The translations under genes were made by a program, and so were the position numbers. The notes beneath the pieces are model-generated. The model did not search any database and was not told the origin of the DNA. It saw only the letters and a program-made list of their open reading frames with translations. This document shows, in pieces, positions 29,265-35,341 of a stretch of DNA of 35,341 nucleotides. The stretch covers positions 1 to 35,341 of the forward strand of contig CAMPAL010000013.1 of the NCBI GenBank assembly GCA_946631855.1, read 5' to 3'. The first letter of the stretch is position 1; every line of letters begins with the position of its first letter. The stretch is from an uncultured Treponema sp. Lineage in GTDB: Bacteria; Spirochaetota; Spirochaetia; Treponematales; Treponemataceae.

Positions 29265-29705
29265 TTGAAAAAGATTTTTGTAATTTTGGGAGTATTACTC
29301 TTATTGGTAAGCTGCAGTGGAAATTTTGCGGCAGAAAATAATTTCTATAGAGAACAAAGAACAGCTCAATTTCAGTCTGAGTATGCAACAACTGTAAACA
29401 AATTAGAAATGAAAGAGGGTAATTTTAGGACTCTCAGAAGAGTTACTTTTTACAATGTTCGTCTCGGTGAAATTGTTTTTGCTTGTGAGGGATATTGCCA
29501 TGTTCAGGTTGATAGGGATGGTGATATTGAGATTGTGGTTAAAACTGGTCCTGAAGAATATTTAAGGCATTATTTGGGACAGAAGCAGGATATTACATAT
29601 TTCAGTGAACAGCTGAAACCGGTTGAAGTTTTGGATTACAATCATTATACAATTGTTTGGAATCCAAATAAATGGATACCTCGGTTTGATACAGATTTGC
29701 ATTAA
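29265..29705 (+). CDS. Phage lipoprotein, beta-sandwich type (146 aa)
   Basis: The N-terminus is a lipoprotein signal peptide: MKK, a hydrophobic run and the lipobox LVSC with C17 as the lipidated cysteine. The mature part has the order of features known from the beta-sandwich lipoproteins of many large phages: RRVTFYN…GEIVFACEGYCHVQVD, then KTGPEEYLRHYLG, ITYFSEQ, and a final WNPNKWIPRFD. The start is TTG at 29265, with GGAG 8-12 nt upstream; no ATG fits. The protein should sit on the host's membrane surface facing outward or toward the periplasm. Blocking superinfection is a plausible role, as for other phage lipoproteins, but is inferred. Confidence 0.75.
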   Translation: MKKIFVILGVLLLLVSCSGNFAAENNFYREQRTAQFQSEYATTVNKLEMKEGNFRTLRRVTFYNVRLGEIVFACEGYCHVQVDRDGDIEIVVKTGPEEYLRHYLGQKQDITYFSEQLKPVEVLDYNHYTIVWNPNKWIPRFDTDLH

Positions 29706-29718
29706 AAAGGAGGAAATT

Positions 29719-29904
29719 ATGGGAGAGCGTGCTTACATTATTGTAAAGAAGTATGTGTCAGGGCCTCAAGAAGGTCAGTCTGAGATTTGTGAAGTTTTTT
29801 CAAACAAAGAAAAAGCAAAACGCGAGATTGATAAATTGACCTCTCAATTTATTGAAAACGAAGAGTTTGATTTTGTAATTGAATCTTACGATGTAATTTC
29901 GTAA
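29719..29904 (+). CDS. Unknown small protein (61 aa)
   Basis: I choose ATG 29719 because AAAGGAGG lies 6 nt before it; a longer open frame begins inside the lipoprotein gene. No named family. The layout is strand, short loop, VFSNKEKAKREIDKL helix, then strand (FVIESYDV). The 64-aa protein at 33240 has the same layout (VFYKKENAEEKLNEL, then YYIQTAFL), so both may belong to one family of small phage proteins. Confidence 0.6.
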   Translation: MGERAYIIVKKYVSGPQEGQSEICEVFSNKEKAKREIDKLTSQFIENEEFDFVIESYDVIS

Positions 29905-29912
29905 AGAATTTT

Positions 29913-29940
29913 AAAGGCCTTGTAAAAAAGGCCTTTTTCT
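29913..29940 (+). terminator. Rho-independent terminator
   Basis: AAAGGCC (29913-29919) pairs with GGCCTTT (29930-29936), followed by TTCTTTG. It ends the nicotinamidase-lipoprotein unit. Confidence 0.85.
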
Positions 29941-29963
29941 TTGCTCAAAAACTTATTTTATTT

Positions 29964-30293
29964 ATGGATAATTTAAAGAAAATAGGATTAGCTATCAGCA
30001 GTCCTTTGTTAGGTTTAACGGTTTGTAATTATCTTCCCTTGAAAGAAAATGAAAATACAGAAGATGTAATAGAAGAAAAAGAAAAATTAAAAAAGAGTTT
30101 GTTGGAAGTAAATGTTCTCTTTGAGAAAAATAATGTGAAGGAAATTCGCGAAAATATTCCTTCACTTATAAAAACTTTTGAGAATCATAAAGAATTTTTT
30201 GAATTCAAACTTTTTGAAATGAACTCAAATCTTTTTGAAAGGTACAATGCTTTTCTTGAAAAGATGATTGAAATACTCAAGATACTGAAGTGA
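29964..30293 (+). CDS. Unknown helical protein (109 aa)
   Basis: No family recognised. After a mildly hydrophobic N-terminus (GLAISSPLLGLTVCNYLPL) the protein is one long charged coiled-coil region. No SD; CTTATTTTATTTATG may be a weak leaderless promoter of the type seen elsewhere. The last 17 bases overlap the end of the convergent phosphoesterase gene. Confidence 0.55.
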   Translation: MDNLKKIGLAISSPLLGLTVCNYLPLKENENTEDVIEEKEKLKKSLLEVNVLFEKNNVKEIRENIPSLIKTFENHKEFFEFKLFEMNSNLFERYNAFLEKMIEILKILK

Positions 30294-31101
30294 TTTCAAC
30301 TTCATTTGTAACAGTGTCAATTATTGCGTAAAGATTGTTTTCAGGGCTATCAATAAAAACATATTTACAATTCAAATTCTTCGGTTCATATTCTGCTTTG
30401 TATTGATATTTATAAAATTTCTTTTCGTCATACCAATCTTTTGCATTAACAACTCTACCTTCAAGATTCCAATAACCCCTTGAATCTTCGGTAAGTACTG
30501 TATGTCCAACACACTGATTATAACCCTCAATTCCAAAACGAATTAAAGAAGGAGGTCTAATCCACGTACAGCTTTCTCCTTCACTATTTCCATATGGATC
30601 AAAACTGTTATGATTGAAGTATTTCAACTGTTTTGTTTTGAAGGCTTTATTTACATCTTCAAGTTTCCAAAATACATCTTTTCCGTAATAATTACCTAAA
30701 GGAGCATCAATCCAGTTTTGAGTAACTCCTGCATGAGAAAAAATCCAATTATCAACAACTTCAATTGCTTGAAAAGAATCAAAATGTTTGTCAAAAAATT
30801 CCTGAATATCAGCTGCAACATAAAATTGATGGCCGCTTACATTTGAATCTGCACCGTATTTAGTTGCATAACTAAGGTCGTGATTTCCTAGTAATAATTT
30901 CACAGGTATTTTACTTTCTTCTTTTTTTTTCAAAACTTTCTGTAAAAGACTTTTCTGTTGTATCCAATTATTCCCTTCAACATGAGAATCAACCCAGTCA
31001 CCGAGCTGTATTATTTTTTTAACACCTTTCTTTTCAAGTTCATCCCAACTTTTGAGAATAATATCATTCCCGTGTGCATCCGGTAAAACACCTACTTTCA
31101 T
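30277..31101 (-). CDS. Metallophosphoesterase, PPP/Ap4A-hydrolase-like (274 aa)
   Basis: All the metal-binding motifs of calcineurin-like phosphoesterases appear in order: D8-A-H10 (LPDAHGN), GDWVD at 34-38, GNHD at 72-75, SHAG at 122-125 and GHT near residue 197. The order and spacing fit the PPP-type enzymes, such as the lambda protein phosphatase and symmetrical Ap4A hydrolase, which use two metal ions. The substrate (phosphoprotein, dinucleotide or nucleic acid end) is not visible. T4 has a similar enzyme in polynucleotide repair, but no kinase domain is fused here. The ATG overlaps the stop of the 260-aa gene (ATGA), so the two are co-translated. Confidence 0.85.
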   Translation of the reverse strand: MKVGVLPDAHGNDIILKSWDELEKKGVKKIIQLGDWVDSHVEGNNWIQQKSLLQKVLKKKEESKIPVKLLLGNHDLSYATKYGADSNVSGHQFYVAADIQEFFDKHFDSFQAIEVVDNWIFSHAGVTQNWIDAPLGNYYGKDVFWKLEDVNKAFKTKQLKYFNHNSFDPYGNSEGESCTWIRPPSLIRFGIEGYNQCVGHTVLTEDSRGYWNLEGRVVNAKDWYDEKKFYKYQYKAEYEPKNLNCKYVFIDSPENNLYAIIDTVTNEVEITSVS

Positions 31102-31880
31102 TCTTCATCCCCCATTCTACAATCAAGAAAAGCGCTTTCCAACATAGAATTTAATTCAAAAGAATTCCCCTTATCATCTGTAAGCAATTTTTCTGCAATG
31201 TTTACTACTGTGGTTAATTTTTTATCTCTCTTCCAAACCTGCAAAATACTAACATAAATTAAAAATTTCAAAAAGATCAAATCTGCGTTACGAATTTCTT
31301 TTATTTGTTTTAAGAGTTCGCATTCTTTTTCTATTTTTTCCAAAAACATTTCATGGTAAACTTCCTGATCTTTGCCGCGCTCTTCACTTTCTTTTTTCAA
31401 ATATTCCTGATATGAAAGTAAAGTTTCTCGCGTAATTGCATCTGAGTTACTTTGATCAGAAAAAACATCTTCCAAAGAAAAAGGAGTTACATTTGCGTTT
31501 TTGTTTTTGAAATAATCAGAAAGTACTTCGGTTACTTTAAAAAATAAAACACCGGAAAACGAAGCTCCAATTATTGGATTTTCATTTCTAAAATATCTCT
31601 TTAAGAAATTCTCTGCAGCTGTTTCAGCCATTGACTCAATCTCAAGAGGTTCAATAAAATCTGAAGTACCTTTCAATCTTGCTTTTAGGTGGGATTCTGC
31701 ATAAATTGCCAACTTTGATTTGAATTCTTTTAATACGCTTAAATCTTTATCAACTAAAAGTCTTCTTTGCAATTCCTGCAATTCAATTTCAATTTCTGGG
31801 GGATTTTCTTTATAATAAAAGTTGTCTTTTTTAAATTGGTTATACTCTTCAGGAGTATAAAATCGAATATCAATAATCAT
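31098..31880 (-). CDS. Unknown helical protein, faint sigma-region-2 resemblance (260 aa)
   Basis: Not firmly recognised. Residues about 80-125 (MAETAAENFLKRYFRNE, then SFSGVLFFKVTEVLSDYF) have the helix pattern of an RNA polymerase sigma-factor region 2, as in some diverged phage sigma-like proteins. The rest is helical and acidic. The neighbour is a sliding-clamp-like gene. In T4, late promoters with an extended -10 and no -35 use a sigma-like gp55 plus the clamp gp45, and the CTATATT/ACTAAWTT boxes here also lack a -35. The idea is attractive, but the similarity is weak and could be chance. The gene has its own hairpin promoter with SD GAGG. Confidence 0.4.
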   Translation of the reverse strand: MIIDIRFYTPEEYNQFKKDNFYYKENPPEIEIELQELQRRLLVDKDLSVLKEFKSKLAIYAESHLKARLKGTSDFIEPLEIESMAETAAENFLKRYFRNENPIIGASFSGVLFFKVTEVLSDYFKNKNANVTPFSLEDVFSDQSNSDAITRETLLSYQEYLKKESEERGKDQEVYHEMFLEKIEKECELLKQIKEIRNADLIFLKFLIYVSILQVWKRDKKLTTVVNIAEKLLTDDKGNSFELNSMLESAFLDCRMGDEE

Positions 31881-31893
31881 TTTATAAAAGTTC

Positions 31894-31923
31894 CTCGTTT
31901 TCTTAAAAAATATAGAAAACGAG
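31894..31923 (-). promoter_or_regulatory. Promoter inside an SD-containing inverted repeat (260-aa gene)
   Basis: On the minus strand CTCGTTTTC and GAAAACGAG form a perfect 9-bp inverted repeat around TATATTTTTTAA. The -10 TATATT gives +1 at about 31902, just inside the downstream arm, which supplies the GAGG SD. The arms differ in sequence from those before the recombinase gene (CTCG/CGAG against CTCC/GGAG) yet stay complementary. Confidence 0.55.
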
Positions 31924-31942
31924 AAACTCAGATTATTTTTAC

Positions 31943-33118
31943 TTAAAATGCCTTACCTGAAAGGCATGTCTTTTCACCGGATTTTATCAAAACTACCGTA
32001 TCTTCAGAGTTGTCGAATTCAAAAGTAATTGAAACTCCTCCATCAATAATATTCTTCAAAGTATTGATTGGAAGTTCTGTATTCCAAGTTGAAAACTTTT
32101 CAGGGTCAGGCTCTTCTTCTGCAACTGCTCCAATGTTAAAACTTGCAAAGCGGTCTTCACCTGCATCTGCATTCAACTTAATTGAAAGTCCATCCCCGTT
32201 TTTGTACAGATGCAACATTGGCTTTTTAATATCCATAAAGTTCTGTACACTTCTCAAATACTCTCCAATTACCTGGAAGAATTCTGCGGAATCCAAAACT
32301 ACACTTTCAGCACCTGTTTCTTCTGTTGGCAAAATACCCTGCAAATCCTCATCTGAAGGGTTGTCGTCAGTTGCTTCAAAAATACTTGAAACATTTCTTA
32401 CAATCTCATTGCCCTCAATTTTACCCTTCAAAATTGTATGAGCATCAGTAAACTCTACATCTACTGTATCACAATAATTCAAAATGTTTTTAATCTTTGT
32501 TGCAATATAAACATTGATGAAAATATTATTCTCACCCTGAATTTCCTCTGTAATAGGAGTTCGGAAAATAAATGAATTTTCCCTGTATGTAATCTTGCCA
32601 TCCTCAATAAAGAATGTTGCATCAAGATTGCTTGTATTTTCAAGGTACTTCAAAAGTTCTGAAGTTTTTTCAAGTCTAAAACTTGAAATAGGTGTTTCTT
32701 CCTGATTACAGGTTTTTTCAAACTGCTCAAGATTTGATTCAATTTCTGACTGAGAGGATTCATAAGATTCCTGCAATTTCAGCGTACCTTTGCGGATTGT
32801 TACTTTGTTTTCCCCAAAAATAAAATTCGTCCCTGCTTCCTGCATAAACTGCAAAAGCTTTGGAGAAATTGAAACCAAAAGGTCTGTACCTTCTGAATTT
32901 GGATCCAAAGGAGCAGGGAGCTTAATTCCGGAGAATCTCGAAGTTGGGGTTGCACATTCAAAAACATTACAATCCCAATGCTTTTCCTTTTTTACACCCT
33001 TCAAAACCAAACCCGTTTTGTTTTTTGAAACATTCTTCAAATATGTAAAAAAAGCCTGCGCTTTATTTCCGTTGAGCTCCGAAAATGTTTCGATGTCAAT
33101 TGAAAATTTTTTATCCAT
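31943..33118 (-). CDS. Sliding-clamp-like protein (391 aa)
   Basis: Length and order of strands fit a three-domain DNA polymerase processivity clamp of the DnaN type. The C-terminal third goes from an acidic linker into VLDSAEFFQVIGEYLRSV, then FASFNIGA, INTLKNIID, VSITFEFDN, and TVVLIKSGEKTCLSGKAF. This resembles the third domain of beta clamps (helix, strands, a final low-complexity strand ending near the C-terminus). No catalytic motifs are present, as expected for a ring protein. The acidic charge of the whole protein is also typical. It is not certain: similarity is at the level of layout, and a single-domain-poor phage protein of another fold is possible. SD AAGGA; promoter CTATATT at 33161-33155. 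Confidence 0.45.
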   Translation of the reverse strand: MDKKFSIDIETFSELNGNKAQAFFTYLKNVSKNKTGLVLKGVKKEKHWDCNVFECATPTSRFSGIKLPAPLDPNSEGTDLLVSISPKLLQFMQEAGTNFIFGENKVTIRKGTLKLQESYESSQSEIESNLEQFEKTCNQEETPISSFRLEKTSELLKYLENTSNLDATFFIEDGKITYRENSFIFRTPITEEIQGENNIFINVYIATKIKNILNYCDTVDVEFTDAHTILKGKIEGNEIVRNVSSIFEATDDNPSDEDLQGILPTEETGAESVVLDSAEFFQVIGEYLRSVQNFMDIKKPMLHLYKNGDGLSIKLNADAGEDRFASFNIGAVAEEEPDPEKFSTWNTELPINTLKNIIDGGVSITFEFDNSEDTVVLIKSGEKTCLSGKAF

Positions 33119-33154
33119 TTTCTTTTCCTTTTCAATAAAAATTATTTGTTTTAC

Positions 33155-33161
33155 AATATAG
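33155..33161 (-). promoter_or_regulatory. CTATATT promoter of the clamp-like gene
   Basis: Minus strand CTATATTGTAAAAC, leader of about 30 nt, SD AAAAGGA. CTTTTC upstream of the box can pair with GAAAAG at the SD, a weaker version of the hairpin promoters. Confidence 0.45.
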
Positions 33162-33203
33162 AAAGCCTGTGAAAAGTGGAGACTAATTTTTTGTTAAAAA
33201 AAC

Positions 33204-33235
33204 ACCCTCTAGAAAAAATCTAGAGGGTTTTCACT
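33204..33235. terminator. Bidirectional-looking terminator
   Basis: CCCTCTAGA (33205-33213) pairs with TCTAGAGGG (33219-33227). T-rich runs follow on both strands. It serves the minus-strand 64-aa gene upstream of it. Confidence 0.8.
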
Positions 33236-33239
33236 TTTT

Positions 33240-33434
33240 TTAATTCTCACTTATTTTCAAATCTTCAAGAAAAGCCGTCTGTATGTAATACAATCTGCCA
33301 TCCTTTTCTACTTTTGAAAGTTCATTGAGTTTTTCTTCAGCATTTTCCTTTTTGTAAAAAACGCTGTTTATCCAAACCGACTCGTCTTTATGTCCATAAG
33401 AGTACAGGACATACACTTCTGTTTTTTCGTCCAT
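33240..33434 (-). CDS. Unknown small protein (64 aa)
   Basis: No named family. Strand-loop-strand, then a VFYKKENAEEKLNELSK helix and a final strand. The same layout occurs in the 61-aa protein at 29719. A strong GGAGG SD lies 8 nt before the ATG, with CTATAAT as promoter about 30 nt upstream and a terminator directly behind, so it is a single-gene unit. Confidence 0.65.
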   Translation of the reverse strand: MDEKTEVYVLYSYGHKDESVWINSVFYKKENAEEKLNELSKVEKDGRLYYIQTAFLEDLKISEN

Positions 33435-33510
33435 TTATTTTGCCTCCAAAATATAATTCTTTATTATAGAAAGAATTACAGAATTATTCCCTTCATACAC
33501 TTTTTAAGTC

Positions 33511-33517
33511 CTATATT
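33511..33517 (+). promoter_or_regulatory. CTATATT promoter, leaderless kinase mRNA
   Basis: TATATT at 33512-33517 places +1 at about 33524, next to ATG 33525. No SD is present. This settles the start: a longer open frame reaching upstream would read through the promoter. Confidence 0.5.
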
Positions 33518-33524
33518 TAAAAGC

Positions 33525-34046
33525 ATGATAAAGATAGCATGTATTGGAGCGCCAAGCACTGGTAAATCTACAACAGCCTCAGAGCTGAAAAAAATTGTAG
33601 AAAAAAGGAACGTTGTTGAGTATATATCTGCAGGTCAGTTTTTGAAATCTTGCGGGTATGGAATTAACGAGGATGGATCAAAGGCAACAGGAAAAGCCTG
33701 CGTTCTTTTCCATAAAATCTCAGTTGCAACAATGGATTTGATTGAGTCAAATGATATAATGGTTTTACCTAGAACTATTATTGACCCAATTGCGTATGAT
33801 GATATTGAGGTTTCTGAAGAGGATGTAAAAGAGTATTTTTCTCACGTTGATTTTGTTTTTTATTTTCCAATTGAAACAAAAATTGAAAAACGCGAAATGA
33901 GAACGGATAATGAAGATTTTCGAAGTTCAATTGATGTAAAATTGAAGGAACTTGCCGCAAAGTATGGAATAAAATGGATTGAATTAAAAGGCAATCCTCA
34001 TGAAAAAGCTGAAAAAATAAAGTCTTTGATTTCTGAACGGGAGTAA
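33525..34046 (+). CDS. NadR-like P-loop kinase (AAA_28 type, 173 aa)
   Basis: The N-terminus KIACIGAPSTGKST has the Walker A loop G8-A-P-S-T-G-K14-S-T. Downstream, the segment VLPRTIIDPIAYDDI matches the R-x-x-x-D-x-x-A-Y element of NadR C-terminal kinases and AAA_28 proteins, and the tail KYGIKWIELKGNPHEKAEKIKSLI matches their final strand and helix. NadR kinases phosphorylate nicotinamide riboside; related phage enzymes include deoxynucleotide kinases, so the substrate is uncertain. The NMN-adenylyltransferase and DNA-binding domains of full NadR are absent. Read with the nicotinamidase and Nudix genes, NAD precursor salvage is the more interesting reading. The mRNA seems leaderless. Confidence 0.65.
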   Translation: MIKIACIGAPSTGKSTTASELKKIVEKRNVVEYISAGQFLKSCGYGINEDGSKATGKACVLFHKISVATMDLIESNDIMVLPRTIIDPIAYDDIEVSEEDVKEYFSHVDFVFYFPIETKIEKREMRTDNEDFRSSIDVKLKELAAKYGIKWIELKGNPHEKAEKIKSLISERE

Positions 34047-34105
34047 GTTTTTTTAAAGGGCATAAGGCAGGTTGGTTTTTGGCTAATCTGCTTTTGGGAG
34101 TTTTT

Positions 34106-34666
34106 ATGGTAAATGTAGAATCTTTAATTCAGGAAATGATTGAAGATATAAAAGGTTTTGATGAAAAGAGCCGAAAAAGCAAGAAAAACATTCTAGAGGT
34201 TTATAATGCAAAAATCAAAGAAGCGGAGAAAGTGAATGCAGGAGTTGTAGATAGAGTAAAGGAAAAAGCCGAAAGTTTTAGTCATAAAGCTGATATTTGC
34301 TGTTTTTTGGTATTTATTCCTTTTGTAGTTTTAATTCATCTTTTGAAACTTCCCCCTTGGAGTTATCTTGTTAGCGCTTTGTTTATATTTATTGTATTTA
34401 TCTGTATTATAATCCTTGGCTATAAACATATTGTAACTAAAGGTATTAAAGAAGAAAACGAAAATTTCACCTATCGTATTATTTGTACTCTAATTTGTCA
34501 ATATGTAACGGAAAATATAAACAAAACAATGTACAAAAATTGTTATAAAAAGATTTGGGAAGCTTATGAAAAACTGCAAAAAGATGGAAAAGCTGAAGAT
34601 TTTGAAAAAGCAATAAAAGAAGTTGGTTTAAGAGAAATGCTGGAGAATTTGGATGAGGAAAATTAG
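34106..34666 (+). CDS. Membrane protein with two helices and coiled-coil arms (186 aa)
   Basis: I choose ATG 34106 for its GGGAG SD, 5 nt away; a TTG 27 bases upstream is open but lacks an SD. Residues about 65-115 hold two hydrophobic helices (CCFLVFIPFVVLIHLL and LVSALFIFIVFICIIIL) separated by KLPPWSY, which puts both ends in the cytoplasm. The flanks are charged and helical. No family recognised. The ATG of the PP-loop gene overlaps its last codons, so they are co-translated. Confidence 0.65.
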   Translation: MVNVESLIQEMIEDIKGFDEKSRKSKKNILEVYNAKIKEAEKVNAGVVDRVKEKAESFSHKADICCFLVFIPFVVLIHLLKLPPWSYLVSALFIFIVFICIIILGYKHIVTKGIKEENENFTYRIICTLICQYVTENINKTMYKNCYKKIWEAYEKLQKDGKAEDFEKAIKEVGLREMLENLDEEN

Positions 34667-35341
34667 AAACAATTTCATCAAAGAGTCATTCACCTGTAGT
34701 AAGCTTTTTAATCCTTCAATCACTGTAAACGCTTACAAAGTTTTGAATAACTATAAAGAAACTTTGAAAATATTTACAAATTTGGAAAAGAAACTTTCTG
34801 AAAAAGGCAGAACTGTTGGTTCAAAAGAATTGACACAGTATCTTCAAAAATACAACAATAAGGATTCCTTGCCTGCTAAACACTTGATTATGTTTAGCGG
34901 GGGTTATGATTCTCTTTCTTTAGCTTTAAGATATTTGGAAAAAGGGGAAAGTGTAATGCTTTTTTCTTTGACATTTGATCCAGATATGACTCCTTTTGTT
35001 TCTTTGCAGGGAATTATACTGAATTATCTTTATCCAGGCCTAGTAAAAGGCATTCATTTTCTAGGTAATGGTCAATTTGCAGATCCTTGTATTGAACATG
35101 TAAATGGAATGGTTCAGCAACCTTTTACAGCTTTTTTTGCTGGAAGAATTAAAAACGAAATTTTGGAAGAAGCTGAAACATTTGATTGCGCATATTGCAT
35201 GAATGATGATGCACTTTCTTTTGAAGAGGAATTGAAAACAATTTATGAAACTCACGTCAAAAGCCGAATTTTCAGTCCTTCAAAGTTTCCAAAATTAACT
35301 TTTCCTTTAAGAAAAACAAAACATATAAACAACGTTGAATA
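34653..35341 (+). CDS. PP-loop ATPase, QueC-like, cut by window end
   Basis: The 229 codons present begin at ATG 34653, inside the end of the membrane-protein gene, and run off the window. After a helical N-terminus of about 75 residues comes LIMFSGGYDSLSLALRYLEKG: SGGYDS at 82-87 is the PP-loop of ATP pyrophosphatases, which adenylate a substrate before adding nitrogen or sulphur. Later CAYCMNDD recalls the cysteine pair of such enzymes. QueC (7-cyano-7-deazaguanine synthase) uses this loop, and several phages carry it to modify DNA guanine against restriction. An asparagine-synthetase-like or tRNA-modifying enzyme is equally possible, since the C-terminal half is only partly visible and no other queuosine gene is in the window. 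Confidence 0.6.
   Translation, partial: MRKIRNNFIKESFTCSKLFNPSITVNAYKVLNNYKETLKIFTNLEKKLSEKGRTVGSKELTQYLQKYNNKDSLPAKHLIMFSGGYDSLSLALRYLEKGESVMLFSLTFDPDMTPFVSLQGIILNYLYPGLVKGIHFLGNGQFADPCIEHVNGMVQQPFTAFFAGRIKNEILEEAETFDCAYCMNDDALSFEEELKTIYETHVKSRIFSPSKFPKLTFPLRKTKHINNVE

Noticed and set aside
1..35341. Recoded stop codon, as in some gut megaphages
   Set aside because: TAA, TAG and TGA all end well-supported genes here (for example TAG at 26390 and 34666, TGA at 3710), and no long gene needs an in-frame stop to be read through.

Overview
The window looks like part of the genome of a large tailed phage with a low G+C, AT-rich genome. It carries a UvsX/RecA-type recombinase, a Dda-type helicase, a probable sliding clamp, tail-fibre-like genes with the phage motif VVTKAYAD, a very hydrophobic tape-measure-like protein, a phage lipoprotein, and many small genes without known relatives, packed tightly on both strands. 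The genetic code is standard: TAA, TAG and TGA all end genes. Shine-Dalgarno (SD) sequences of the AGGAG type are common, which argues against a Bacteroidetes host. The host cannot be named; BspA-type leucine-rich repeats in one fibre protein and a TnpB relic fit a Firmicute or spirochaete gut/rumen host only loosely.

Layout. 3-3710 (+): 3' part of a very large protein, probably structural. 3697-10972 (-): five-gene fibre operon, read right to left (WYxxG-repeat protein, two paralogous fibre-like proteins, a small protein, and a fibre protein). 10973-11978: about 1 kb without genes, with four copies of a 15-bp inverted repeat pair, each pair exactly 76 bp apart; candidate origin or partition/regulatory locus. 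11979-18446 (+): DNA metabolism (recombinase, Nudix hydrolase, PD-(D/E)XK-like protein, helicase, unknowns). 18443-25238 (-): nuclease, large unknown, GNAT acetyltransferase, a TnpB/omega-RNA relic, two small proteins and the tape-measure-like protein. 25239-25851: a promoter-to-terminator unit of about 478 nt that looks like a structured RNA starting with a tRNA T-arm-like minihelix. 25852-30293: mostly small + strand genes, including a nicotinamidase, a two-helix membrane protein and a lipoprotein. 30277-33434 (-): phosphoesterase, possible sigma-like protein, sliding-clamp-like protein, small protein. 33525-end (+): NadR-like P-loop kinase, a membrane protein, and a PP-loop ATPase cut by the window edge.

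Regulation can be read directly. Two short motifs recur at gene starts. CTATATT precedes mainly DNA-metabolism and accessory genes; at several of them the start codon lies where transcription should begin, so the mRNAs would be leaderless. ACTAAWTT, 13 or 16 nt before the ATG, precedes structural-type genes and often overlaps the stop codon of the gene before. At four promoters the -10 box lies beside or inside an inverted repeat whose downstream arm holds the SD. Read-through RNA would hide the SD and locally started RNA would expose it, as known for T4 genes e, soc and 49.

Three loci deserve most attention: the T-arm-headed RNA, the four-unit inverted-repeat array, and the stand-alone omega-RNA-like relic.
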